From the NCBI GenBank assembly GCA_900542905.1, contig UQPF01000007.1, positions 1-64,000 of the forward strand: a stretch of DNA of 64,000 bases, given 5' to 3'. Source of the stretch: an uncultured Collinsella sp. (GTDB taxonomy: Bacteria; Actinomycetota; Coriobacteriia; Coriobacteriales; Coriobacteriaceae). Made by a program: the position numbers and the translations under genes. The notes beneath the pieces are model-generated. The model was not told where the DNA came from. It saw nothing but the letters and a program-made list of their open reading frames with translations, and did no database searches. Below, one piece after another: positions 7,940 through 16,762 of this stretch (position 1 is its first letter; each line of letters opens with the position of its first letter).

Positions 7940-8470
7940 GTGAGTTATTTGGATCTGGCTCGTGGTCGGTATTCTTGTCGTTCGTTTGAGGACCGTTCTG
8001 TTGAGCAGGCTGTGGTGGATGCCATTGTTGAGGCTGGGCGGATTGCTCCTTCTGCTTGTAATAACCATCCAACCCGTGTGATGGTGTTGGATACGCCTGA
8101 GCTTCTGGAGAAGGCTGCTGCTTGTCAGCCTCGGTTTGCTCGTGATGGGTCTATCTTTGGGGCTCCGCTTGTCTTCCTTATTTGCAGCGTTACCGATGAC
8201 GCTTGGGTGCGCCCGTATGATCAGATGAATTCCAGCGAAATCGATACGTCCATCGTGTGTGATCAGATGATGATGGAGGCCACCGAGCAGGGCCTGGGAA
8301 CGTGCTGGGTATGCCATTTTAAGCCTGAGGTGGCACAAGAACAGTTCAATCTGTCCAAGGGCGTCTATCCCTATCACATGCTCGTCTGTGGCTATCCTGC
8401 CGACCACATCGCCGATCCCGAGCATCGCGAGGCCCGCACCATTCCCCTCCCCGACTTCCTCCTCAAGTAG
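7940..8470 (+). CDS. Nitroreductase-family flavoprotein
   Basis: A 176-residue FMN-dependent oxidoreductase of the nitroreductase fold. ARGRYSCRSFEDRSV at the N-terminus is the FMN-binding start, and IAPSACNNHPTRVMV the usual APSACNxQPW-like segment; GLGTCWVCHF lies near the second flavin contact. The GTG start at 7940 follows GGAGG by 8 bases; upstream in-frame codons read as non-coding. The substrate is unknown. Codons in the first 75 residues are strongly T-ending (GCT, CGT, GTT), while the second half uses the GC-ending codons of its neighbours, so the 5' half may have a different history. Confidence 0.85.
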   Translation: MSYLDLARGRYSCRSFEDRSVEQAVVDAIVEAGRIAPSACNNHPTRVMVLDTPELLEKAAACQPRFARDGSIFGAPLVFLICSVTDDAWVRPYDQMNSSEIDTSIVCDQMMMEATEQGLGTCWVCHFKPEVAQEQFNLSKGVYPYHMLVCGYPADHIADPEHREARTIPLPDFLLK

Positions 8471-8580
8471 ATTTTTGGGACATGCCTTAAAGCCTACCCT
8501 TGACCGTTCATCCGTTCGCCGAGTTCTGCGCCACTATGTGCAGGGCTTGGTTTTTATGTTACGCACCCCGGCACAGTCAT

Positions 8581-8612
8581 AAAAAAGGACCCGCAAGCTG
8601 CGGGTCCTTTCT
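8581..8612. terminator. Bidirectional terminator between nitroreductase and divIVA
   Basis: AAAGGACCCGC pairs with GCGGGTCCTTT around AAGCT, with A-run before and T-run after, so it can end both converging units. Confidence 0.9.
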
Positions 8613-8636
8613 AGGCACTAAATTGTAGGCCGAATG

Positions 8637-9311
8637 TTAGTCCAGGTCGTCGGCAGCAAAGTTGTCGATCGGGGCAAAGGGATCGGCCACGGGGACAACC
8701 GGGTCAGCGACGGGCAGCGGCTCGGCGGGAACAGTCACTGCAGGAGAAGCGGCAGAACCGACCGGCGTGGAGGCCATGAGGTCGGCCGGGAAGGAGTTCT
8801 GGGCATCGTCCATGAAGTGCTGGATGAGCTTAAGATACTCGGCCTTGAACTCCTCACGGGAAGCCTTGAGACGATCGATCTCCTCGAGCTCGGCCTGCTT
8901 CTCAGTCAGAGCCTGGCGGATAACCTCGCGAGCCTTGGCGTCAGCCTCGTTGCGGATACGCTCAGCGTTCTCGTTGGCATCGTTAACGATGGTCTCAGCG
9001 GTCTGCTGGGCAGCGATCAGGGCAGCGGAAATCTGGCGCTCCTGAGCGGAGAAGTCAGGGGCGGGAGCAGCCACGGGGGCGGCAGGAACGGCCTGGTCGG
9101 CGGTATCCCGAGCCTGGGCAAGCTGAGCCTGTGCATCGGCAAGCTGCTGCTCGGTAGCAGTCAGACGACCCTTAAGGTCAACGATCTTAGCGAGCATAGC
9201 GTCAACCTCGGAGGACAGCGTCTCCAAGAAGACGTCGACCTCAGCAGGATCGTAGCCACGCTTGGCCTCAGAGAAAGTCTGAGCCTGGATGTCTGCAGGG
9301 GTAATAGCCAT
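8637..9311 (-). CDS. divIVA: DivIVA-domain cell division/polarity protein
   Basis: A 224-residue cytoplasmic coiled-coil protein. The N-terminus (TPADIQAQTFSEAKRGYDPAEVDVFL, read in two parts) is the membrane-binding DivIVA motif; two coiled coils follow (about 30-65 and 95-165), separated by an Ala/Pro linker, and an Asp-rich tail ends in DDLD. DivIVA marks curved membrane at septum and poles and in actinobacteria guides wall growth. Ribosome site AAGGAG. It is the last gene of the pgeF-yggS-sepF-yggT-divIVA series, and the terminator at 8581-8612 ends the unit. Confidence 0.9.
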   Translation of the reverse strand: MAITPADIQAQTFSEAKRGYDPAEVDVFLETLSSEVDAMLAKIVDLKGRLTATEQQLADAQAQLAQARDTADQAVPAAPVAAPAPDFSAQERQISAALIAAQQTAETIVNDANENAERIRNEADAKAREVIRQALTEKQAELEEIDRLKASREEFKAEYLKLIQHFMDDAQNSFPADLMASTPVGSAASPAVTVPAEPLPVADPVVPVADPFAPIDNFAADDLD

Positions 9312-9372
9312 AACAAGTCTCCTTTTTCATCGCCTCGGCGCTACACGCCCGACGTAAGTTACTAAGTCAGTT

Positions 9373-9654
9373 CTACACGAGTATACCTATAAGAAGCTGC
9401 AGAACCAGCCTCTGCACCAACTGCAACGCAATAATCGCAACGACCGGCGAAAAATCGATACCGCCCATCGGCGGGATGAAACGACGGAACAGGTTGAGCC
9501 ACGGACCGCACACGCTATCAAGCACCGCGGCAATATCCTGAAGCAAACCACCCTGCTTCATGGGAATCCACGTCATAAAGCAGTAGACGACAATGAGCGT
9601 GGAATAGAAGTTGAACAGCGTGTTGACCAGCTGGACGATAGTGTAGATGTTGAT
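9373..9654 (-). CDS. yggT: YggT-family membrane protein with apparent non-AUG start
   Basis: A membrane protein of about 93 residues with two hydrophobic segments, the first in IVQLVNTLFNFYSTLIVVYC and the second at the C-terminus; FMTWIP and FRRFIPPMGGIDFSPVVA are typical of YggT. Between the upstream in-frame stop and Met27 (9576) there is no ATG, GTG or TTG, yet the first membrane segment lies before Met27. The best start is ATC at 9654, about 6 bases after GAGGAG; ATT at 9660 is too close to it. Starting at 9576 would give only 67 residues and lose the first segment. The place between sepF and divIVA supports the assignment. Confidence 0.75.
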   Translation of the reverse strand: MNIYTIVQLVNTLFNFYSTLIVVYCFMTWIPMKQGGLLQDIAAVLDSVCGPWLNLFRRFIPPMGGIDFSPVVAIIALQLVQRLVLQLLIGILV

Positions 9655-9675
9655 GGGAATCTCCTCGTCTTGTCT

Positions 9676-10398
9676 TTACTTAAGGTAGCCGTCGGCACGA
9701 AGCTTCTTGAGATCGGAATCTTTGACCTCGCAACCGGCGGGCAGCACCATGAACACGCGGTCGCCCACCTCCTTGACCGTGGCACCCAGACCGCAGGCAA
9801 AGCCGTAAGAGAAGTCCAAGACGCGCTTGGCAACTTCGGTGCGTACGCCCACAAAAATCAGTGCGACAGGCTGCTTGGTGCGAACGCGGCGCACCACGGT
9901 CTCCACGTCGTCATAGCTCTCGGGGCGCAGGACATAGGCCGGCAGCTGCGGTGTGGCGTTGATGATATTGCTCGCATAGGCCGAGGCATCGCTCGGTGCA
10001 GGCGCGGGCGCAGCGGCGGCACGGGCGCGGGTGTTCTCGGCGTAGCTCGACGGCGTGTCATAGGCACCAGGACGATAACCGCTCGCAACACTGTCCTGCG
10101 AGCGCGAAGGCGGATTATACGTCGTGGCATGGCGGGAGTCATCGCCGACCAGCTGACCGGAGCGCGTATACACGGCAACCGACTCAGCTTCACCGCGGCG
10201 CGTCTGACCAAGCAGGCCGTTGCTCGGCTCGTCTTGGGTGTAGAAGCCCTCGCCCGAAGCACCGCTGTAGCCGTTGCCCTGATAACTATCGTCATAGCCG
10301 TCATCGTAGCCGTAGTCGTCGTCCTGGCCATAACCCTGGTCGTAACCCTGCTGGCCGCCCAGGTGCATCTTATTTTTAATCTCGTCAAGGAAGCCCAT
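9676..10398 (-). CDS. sepF: Cell division protein SepF
   Basis: A 240-residue FtsZ-membrane anchor. An N-terminal amphipathic helix (MGFLDEIKNKMHLGG) binds membrane; residues 16-145 are a low-complexity linker rich in Tyr, Gly, Asp, then Ala and Pro; the C-terminal DUF552 domain (about 150-240, with LRPESYDDVETVV and FVMVLPAG-like VFMVLPAGCEV) binds the FtsZ tail. SepF takes the place of FtsA in actinobacteria, and no ftsA is seen here. The ATG at 10398 follows AGAGGAC; upstream in-frame sequence is non-coding. The Tyr/Gly/Asp-rich linker is longer than usual. Confidence 0.92.
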   Translation of the reverse strand: MGFLDEIKNKMHLGGQQGYDQGYGQDDDYGYDDGYDDSYQGNGYSGASGEGFYTQDEPSNGLLGQTRRGEAESVAVYTRSGQLVGDDSRHATTYNPPSRSQDSVASGYRPGAYDTPSSYAENTRARAAAAPAPAPSDASAYASNIINATPQLPAYVLRPESYDDVETVVRRVRTKQPVALIFVGVRTEVAKRVLDFSYGFACGLGATVKEVGDRVFMVLPAGCEVKDSDLKKLRADGYLK

Positions 10399-10458
10399 GG
10401 TTGTGTCCTCTCGCGGTTTAGTGCAGGCGCCCCGATAATCAGTGCGCACTTCAGAGCC

Positions 10459-11196
10459 TTATTTTACTGCAAACTCCGGGCTAAATACTACCCTGCCCAG
10501 GCGAACGAGCGTAGAGCCCTCCTCAAGGGCAGGCTCAAAGTCCTCGCTCATGCCGCAGGAAAGCTCAGGCAGGTTCAAATCGGGATGCGCCGCCTCCAGC
10601 TCATCCCTCAGCTCACGAAGCCCCGCAAAGGTGCGGCGTGCCACATCCTTATTCCCCCGGGGCGCCATAGTCATAAGCCCCTGCACGCAAATTCCCTCAA
10701 GTTCCGCAAGCTCACCCGCGGCGGCGCGAATCTCATCGGGCGAAAAGCCTCCCTTCGACTCCTCACCACTCACATTGACCTCGATGAGCACACGCTGGGG
10801 GCCGGCGAGCTCGCCTGCTTCAATCTTGCGGACAGCACGGCTCGAGATCGCCTGCGCCAGATGCAGCGAACCCACCGAGTGAATCAGCTCGGCTGAGCCC
10901 AGCACCGCATTGATCTTATTGGTCTGCAGGTTGCCGATCATATCGAAGCGCACCTCGGGCAGCTCCGGATGCTCCGCCAGACCCGTGAGCTTGCGAACCA
11001 GCTCCTGCGGGCGGTTCTCGGCAAAATGGCGATACCCCGCCTGGATGGCGGCAACGGTCTCATCGACACCAACGGTCTTGGACACGGCAATGAGGCGCGC
11101 GGCGTCGTGGGGACGGCCTGCGCGATCGAGCGCCGCATAAAAACGTTCCAGAATCTGCTCGCGGCGAGCGCGCATCAAGTCCAAATAGTTATCCAT
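10459..11196 (-). CDS. yggS: YggS-family PLP homeostasis protein
   Basis: A 245-residue PLP-binding protein with an alanine-racemase-like TIM barrel (YggS/PLPBP). The PLP lysine lies in LIAVSKTV near residue 37; HFAENRPQEL and MIGNLQTNK are the standard phosphate-site segments, and LSCGMSEDFEPAL ends the barrel. Asn-Arg-Pro stands where many relatives have Asn-Tyr-Val/Arg. It controls PLP and amino acid homeostasis and is commonly found between ftsZ and sepF. Ribosome site GGAGG. A terminator at 11248-11277 separates it from phoU, so it heads the sepF-yggT-divIVA unit. Confidence 0.92.
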   Translation of the reverse strand: MDNYLDLMRARREQILERFYAALDRAGRPHDAARLIAVSKTVGVDETVAAIQAGYRHFAENRPQELVRKLTGLAEHPELPEVRFDMIGNLQTNKINAVLGSAELIHSVGSLHLAQAISSRAVRKIEAGELAGPQRVLIEVNVSGEESKGGFSPDEIRAAAGELAELEGICVQGLMTMAPRGNKDVARRTFAGLRELRDELEAAHPDLNLPELSCGMSEDFEPALEEGSTLVRLGRVVFSPEFAVK

Positions 11197-11247
11197 TGCT
11201 AATCGCCTCCGCTGACAGCCAAACAAGTAGTCCCATGCTAACGCAAG

Positions 11248-11277
11248 AGCGCGGCCCCGCATGTGCAAGGCCGCGCT
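11248..11277 (-). terminator. Hairpin between phoU and yggS
   Basis: AGCGCGGCC pairs with GGCCGCGCT. It lies after the phoU stop on the minus strand and probably ends the pst unit; the T-run is weak. Confidence 0.6.
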
Positions 11278-11315
11278 CACTTAGGTATTTACAATCTTTC
11301 GACGAACGGGGTTAC

Positions 11316-12173
11316 TTACTCCTCGTCGTCCTCGCCATCGTCCTCATCCTCAAGATGATCGAGCAGGTAGCGAAGACCCTCGCTGACCTCGTTAGCGGGC
11401 ACCTTGGCAACGTAGCGAGCGTCGACGGCGGGCCTCATGATAACACCCTCGCCCGAAGGCACGCGCATGCTCTCGAGCTCATCCTCATCAGTGCAGGCGA
11501 TATCACCGGCAGTCATACGCTGTCCGGTCAACAGGAAGGTCAGACGGCAGGCGGCATCGATGGAAATCGAGGCGATGCGATCGAGATAGCGCGATACCAT
11601 GATGGCGCGGCGCAGGTCGTCATAGTTGCTGTCGTCGTCCATAAAATCCCCCGTGTCCATGCGGTTAAAGGTGCGGAAGAACTTCTCGTAGGCGGCGTGC
11701 ACTGGCTCGTCCTCGACGGCCAAGTTGCAGATGATGGACATGTCGTTGGTGACGAGCGCAGAAAGCGAAGAGCCCAGCACCTGGTAGACGGCCTCAGCCT
11801 CGGCCTCGACCGTGCCGACAAGCTCCTTGGGCAGCGAGATGTCGGCCTTGATCATATGACGCGTGGCGCGGCAAATCTGGCGAACCTTATCGGTCATGCG
11901 CTGCAGGTTAAAGTCGACGTAGATGATCGTCTGCAGCAAGCGGAAGTCGGAGGCGACCGGTGACTGCGTGGCAATCAGGTTGTAGCAGACGGCCTCCAGG
12001 TTGGCGCAGCGTGCGTCAATCGAAAGCGTGCGCTTCTTGGTCTTGGTGGCGAGCTTGCGGTCGTCGGTCACATAGGCCTTCACGGCATCGTGGAGGGCCA
12101 GATCGACGGCCTCGTAGATGCTCAGCATCTCGTGACGGGCCTCGATGAGCTGACGGGAAAACAGTTTGCGCAT
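11316..12173 (-). CDS. phoU: PhoU phosphate signalling protein
   Basis: A 285-residue helical cytoplasmic protein with two PhoU repeats; the E/D-rich metal-binding pattern is visible in SIDARCANLEAVCYNLIA and in YDDLRRAIMVSRYLDRIAS. About 60 extra C-terminal residues, ending in an acidic EDEDDGEDDEE tail, go beyond the usual 220-residue PhoU. Known role: links PstSCAB activity to the PhoR/PhoB sensor pair and limits uptake. It follows pstB by 92 bases as the last gene of the pst operon. No phoR or phoB gene is present in the window. Confidence 0.92.
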   Translation of the reverse strand: MRKLFSRQLIEARHEMLSIYEAVDLALHDAVKAYVTDDRKLATKTKKRTLSIDARCANLEAVCYNLIATQSPVASDFRLLQTIIYVDFNLQRMTDKVRQICRATRHMIKADISLPKELVGTVEAEAEAVYQVLGSSLSALVTNDMSIICNLAVEDEPVHAAYEKFFRTFNRMDTGDFMDDDSNYDDLRRAIMVSRYLDRIASISIDAACRLTFLLTGQRMTAGDIACTDEDELESMRVPSGEGVIMRPAVDARYVAKVPANEVSEGLRYLLDHLEDEDDGEDDEE

Positions 12174-12265
12174 GGTTCACTCCAATCAGTTGGGTGCGGT
12201 CATGCCGCCCGCACAGTGAATACGCACCGGACCAGATCCGATCGGCTTAGGACTAGTCGCACCGA

Positions 12266-13069
<804 letters not shown>

Positions 13070-13081
13070 GGGACTCCTTAA

Positions 13082-13987
13082 CTAGCGACGCCTGCGCGAC
13101 AGGAAGCGCGCAAACAGGTTGAAGGCCAGAATGATCACCATCAGCAAGAGCGCGGTGCCGTAGGCTGCGTTCATGTTGATGCCGTCGTTGGCAAGCAGAT
13201 ACAGGTGAACGGTCATGGGGCGGCCGGAATCGAGCGGCGAAATAGGTAGATTGATGGCCTGCCCCATGGTGTAGAGCACCACCGCGGTCTCGCCGATGGC
13301 ACGGCCGATGGCGAGAACGATGCCCGTGGCAATGCGGCCAAAGGCAGAAGGAAGCACGATCTTGGAGACAACCTGCCACTTGGTGGCGCCCAGGCCATAT
13401 GCGCCCCAGCGGATATAGCGCGGAACGGCGCGAATGGCCTCTTCGGTGGTGCGCATGACGATGGGAAGCATCAAGAGCGCGAGTGCCAGGGCGGCCGAGA
13501 CCATCGAAAGGCCCAGGCCCATGGCCTCGACAAACAAGGCGTAGCCAAACAGGCCCATAACGATGGAGGGCACCGAGGCCAAAGCGTCAGCAGCGTAGCG
13601 AATGAGCTCGACGACCTTGCCCTGCTTGGCGTACTCGGCCAGATAGACGGCTGCCAGCACAGCGATCGGCGTGCAGATAAGCATGGCGAGCGCCGTCACG
13701 TAGACGGTCGAGACGATCGTGGGCCAAATTCCGCCCTCGGCGTTGACGCCCTGGGGCCAACCGAAGATAAAGTCGAGCGAGATGTGTGGCAGGCCGTTGA
13801 TGACCACGTAGGCGATGATAGCGACCAGCACCAGCGTGGTGATGTAGGCAGCGGCACGAAACACGCCAAGCATGATCTTGTTGGACAGGTCCTTGTTGAT
13901 GCGGCCCTTCTTGCCGTGGGAAAGGGCACGCTTGATGCGCTCGCGCGACGAGGTCGTATCGACCGTCGTGTCAACGGAATCGGACAT
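13082..13987 (-). CDS. pstA: Phosphate ABC transporter permease PstA
   Basis: A 301-residue membrane permease with six segments starting near residue 37. The EAA loop (about 200-215, YGLGATKWQVVSKIVLP) contacts PstB. The start follows GAGGGGG and is 3 bases after the pstC stop, so translation is probably coupled. A charged Ser/Arg-rich N-terminus of 30 residues lies before the first segment. Confidence 0.95.
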   Translation of the reverse strand: MSDSVDTTVDTTSSRERIKRALSHGKKGRINKDLSNKIMLGVFRAAAYITTLVLVAIIAYVVINGLPHISLDFIFGWPQGVNAEGGIWPTIVSTVYVTALAMLICTPIAVLAAVYLAEYAKQGKVVELIRYAADALASVPSIVMGLFGYALFVEAMGLGLSMVSAALALALLMLPIVMRTTEEAIRAVPRYIRWGAYGLGATKWQVVSKIVLPSAFGRIATGIVLAIGRAIGETAVVLYTMGQAINLPISPLDSGRPMTVHLYLLANDGINMNAAYGTALLLMVIILAFNLFARFLSRRRR

Positions 13988-13990
13988 AGC

Positions 13991-14917
13991 CTACCCCCTC
14001 TTCTTCTTGGAAATCAGACGGACGATGCCCACCAGCGTGGCGGAGATGATAAACAGGACCACGCCCATGCCGAACAGCGCCGAGCGATGCAGACCCGAGG
14101 AATAGCTCATGTCGAGCGCGATCTGGCTCGTGAGCGTCGAGATAGGGCTCGCAATGCTGTCGGGAATAACCGGGGCGTTACCCACGACCATGAGCACGGC
14201 CATGGTCTCGCCGATGGCACGGCCCATACCCAGCACGATGGCATCAACGATACCCAGCTTCGCGGCAGGTAGCACGACCTTATAGATGGTCTGCCACTTT
14301 GTGGCGCCCATGGCATACGATGCCTCGCGAATGCCCATGGGAATGGAATTGAGAGCATCGATGGTGAGCGTGGTGATGGTAGGGACGATCATGATGGCGA
14401 GCACAAACCACGCCGTCAGCGCACCAAAACCAAGGCCGCCGGTCAGTTGTGCGATAAACGGGCGGATGATGATCATGCCAAAGAAGCCGTAGATGATGGA
14501 GGGTATGCCCGCCAGCAGGTCAACGGCGGGGCTGATGAGCTTGCGCACGCGCTTGCTGGCAATCTCGACCAGGTAAACGGCCGTACCCACGCCCAGCGGC
14601 ACGCCCATGGCGAGCGCACCGACGGTCACCAGACCCGAGCCAGCAAGCAGCGACAAGATGCCGTAGTGGCCCTCGGAAGGCGCCCACGTAAAGCTAAAGA
14701 AGTCAGCCAGACCGATGTCAGTAAAGACGGGCAGCGCCGAGTACGTGGTAAAGACAAAAATCAGGATGACGGTAACGACCGCCAAGAACGCGCAGGCAAA
14801 GAAGATCCACTGCAGCGCCTTCTCCTTGATATAGGTACTGCGCGATACGAGCGCCAGCTCGCGCTTCTTGGGCGTCTGAACATTCTGCTCAGTCTGGGAG
14901 TTTTCCTGTGCTTCCAT
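13991..14917 (-). CDS. pstC: Phosphate ABC transporter permease PstC
   Basis: A 308-residue permease, partner of PstA. Six or so membrane segments follow a 40-residue polar N-terminus; the EAA-type loop YAMGATKWQTIYKVVLP is near residue 210. The ATG at 14917 begins one base after the pstS stop and follows GGGGAG; a GTG three codons earlier overlaps pstS and is less likely. Confidence 0.95.
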   Translation of the reverse strand: MEAQENSQTEQNVQTPKKRELALVSRSTYIKEKALQWIFFACAFLAVVTVILIFVFTTYSALPVFTDIGLADFFSFTWAPSEGHYGILSLLAGSGLVTVGALAMGVPLGVGTAVYLVEIASKRVRKLISPAVDLLAGIPSIIYGFFGMIIIRPFIAQLTGGLGFGALTAWFVLAIMIVPTITTLTIDALNSIPMGIREASYAMGATKWQTIYKVVLPAAKLGIVDAIVLGMGRAIGETMAVLMVVGNAPVIPDSIASPISTLTSQIALDMSYSSGLHRSALFGMGVVLFIISATLVGIVRLISKKKRG

Positions 14918-14918
14918 G

Positions 14919-15755
14919 CTACTCACTCCCCTTCTCGTCGTTGGTGACGGGAATAAAGCCCGCCTCGCGAATCTGCTTGTCCATCTTTTCGGACGTCACA
15001 TAGTCGATGTAATCCTGCGCCTGCTGCGAAGGCACACCCTTCACAAAGAAGTAAAGGTCGCGCGAGATGGGATAGCCGCCACTCGCGACCGTCTTCTCGG
15101 ACGCCTCAACATGATTGACCGAGACGGCCTTGACCGAGGTCTTGGCGTTGAGGCTATCGACGAAGCCCAGCGAAATGTAGCCGATGGCCCCACGCGAACG
15201 AGATACCACGTCGCGCACCTGGCCCGTACCCGAAAGAACAGCCGAGCGGCGATCGAACGGCGTGCCATCCATCACGATGGTACGGAAGGCCTCGCGCGTA
15301 CCGGACGCCTCGTCTCGGTTGATGACCTGAATCCTCAGGTCCTCGCCACCGACCTCTTTCCAATTGGTAATCTTGCCGGCGTAGATATCGCGGAGCTGCT
15401 CGGTCGAGAGGTTATCGACGGGGTTGTCGTCGTTCACGATGACCGCAATACCGTCGTGGGCAATGACGATGGGAGTCAGGCCCAGATCCTGTTCGTCGGC
15501 ATTGAGTCCACGGGAGGAGCTGGCGATATCGGCCGTGCCGGCGCTGACGGCCTCGATCCCAGCGGAAGAACCCAAACCGGAAACGAGCACGTCGATGCCG
15601 GTCTCCTCCTTAAAGCCCTCGGCCGCAATCTCGGCGATAGGAAGGCAGGTCGTGGAGCCGGCCACGGTAATGGAAGAGCCAGAAGATCCCGAAGAACAGG
15701 CGCACAGCGTAAGCGTAAGCACAGCGGCGCTCAGGACCGATACGATCTTTCTCAT
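14919..15755 (-). CDS. pstS: Phosphate-binding lipoprotein PstS
   Basis: A 278-residue extracytoplasmic binding protein. The lipobox LTLCAC (Cys20) predicts lipid anchoring, followed by a Ser/Gly-rich tether. AGSTTCLPIAE and NRDEASGTREAF are the phosphate-binding loops, and SSRGLNADE fits the Ser-Arg site. Its ATG overlaps the pgeF stop as ATGA, so it is translationally coupled to a gene unrelated to phosphate. Confidence 0.95.
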   Translation of the reverse strand: MRKIVSVLSAAVLTLTLCACSSGSSGSSITVAGSTTCLPIAEIAAEGFKEETGIDVLVSGLGSSAGIEAVSAGTADIASSSRGLNADEQDLGLTPIVIAHDGIAVIVNDDNPVDNLSTEQLRDIYAGKITNWKEVGGEDLRIQVINRDEASGTREAFRTIVMDGTPFDRRSAVLSGTGQVRDVVSRSRGAIGYISLGFVDSLNAKTSVKAVSVNHVEASEKTVASGGYPISRDLYFFVKGVPSQQAQDYIDYVTSEKMDKQIREAGFIPVTNDEKGSE

Positions 15756-16552
15756 AGCATCACGCCGATCGCAGCATGGCGCCCACAGGTGCCGTCCTCG
15801 TTACGGTAGGAATAAAAGCGGTCGTTCTGACGCACGGTCGAAAGCTGGGTATCCACGATATTATCCGCGTCGACACCGACATCTACCAGCGCCTCGCGAA
15901 TGGCAGCGGAAAGATCGAGCATGCGAGAGGTATTCGCATCGATGCAAGAGAACTCGGCGGCAAAGCGATCCATGAGTTCCTGGGATACCTCATATTCGTC
16001 ACCCAAGATATGGGGGCCGATATAGGCGGAAACGTCGCTCGCATCGCAACCGGCAGCATCGCAAAGCGCCTGGCACGCCTTGGCGGAAATACGTGCAATC
16101 GTGCCCTTCCAACCGGAGTGCACCACGGCAAATCCGCCGGGGGCCACCAGCACCACGGGAACGCAGTCGGCAAAGCAGAGCAGCACGGGCACGTTATGCG
16201 CCGTGCAGACGATGGCATCACAGCCCTCGGCAATCTGCTCGCGAACGTCCTCAAGGTCATCGGCGCCGTTCGAGGTCACCGCAACGATATGATCACCATG
16301 GACCTGATTGGGAACGAGCAGGTTGTGCTCACACTCGGCGGCACCCATAGCCTCGAGCGCACGACGACGATTTTCTTGAACAGCAAAGGGGTCATCGCCA
16401 ACATGCGAGCCCAAGTTGAGTGAGGAGTACGCATCTTCGGAAACGCCACCGGCACGCTCGGTGAAGGCAAAGCGAACATCGGATGTCGCGCCCTCCACCA
16501 ACGTAACTCCATCATGGTCGACACGCGAAACTTTGTCCGCACGTGCTGCCAT
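15752..16552 (-). CDS. pgeF: PgeF/YlmD-type (polyphenol oxidase family) purine nucleoside phosphorylase
   Basis: A 266-residue cytoplasmic metal enzyme of the YfiH/YlmD family, known as a broad purine nucleoside phosphorylase/adenosine deaminase and, in E. coli, linked to peptidoglycan editing. The zinc ligands are visible: NQVHGD (His), ADCVPV (Cys) and VHSGWKGT (His). LVEGATSDVRFAFTERAGGVS begins the fold. ATG at 16552 follows AGGAGG; an upstream ATG would add 7 residues without a better site. In Firmicutes and actinobacteria it normally leads the ylmDEFGH series after ftsZ; here the pst operon follows instead. Confidence 0.9.
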   Translation of the reverse strand: MAARADKVSRVDHDGVTLVEGATSDVRFAFTERAGGVSEDAYSSLNLGSHVGDDPFAVQENRRRALEAMGAAECEHNLLVPNQVHGDHIVAVTSNGADDLEDVREQIAEGCDAIVCTAHNVPVLLCFADCVPVVLVAPGGFAVVHSGWKGTIARISAKACQALCDAAGCDASDVSAYIGPHILGDEYEVSQELMDRFAAEFSCIDANTSRMLDLSAAIREALVDVGVDADNIVDTQLSTVRQNDRFYSYRNEDGTCGRHAAIGVML

Positions 16553-16704
16553 ACTAAAGCCTCCTAATAACACAAGTACCGCGGCATCGCCGCTACAGCC
16601 CGCGTTTATACGGCTGTCAAACTTCTCTAAAAGGATACCTGCTGCGCTGGAGGCAATCGTAAAGGGAACGTAAAGAGATTGGAGGTTCTAGTTTACAAAG
16701 TCGA

Positions 16705-16738
16705 AATAAAAAGGGCGCGTCCATACGGACACGCCCCT
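16705..16738 (-). terminator. Intrinsic terminator after ftsZ
   Basis: GGGCG-GTCC pairs with GGAC-CGCCC around ATAC; on the minus strand it is followed by TTTTTATTT. It separates ftsZ from the pgeF-pst unit. Confidence 0.85.
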
Positions 16739-16762
16739 GTGCACAACAATGCAAAGAACGAC

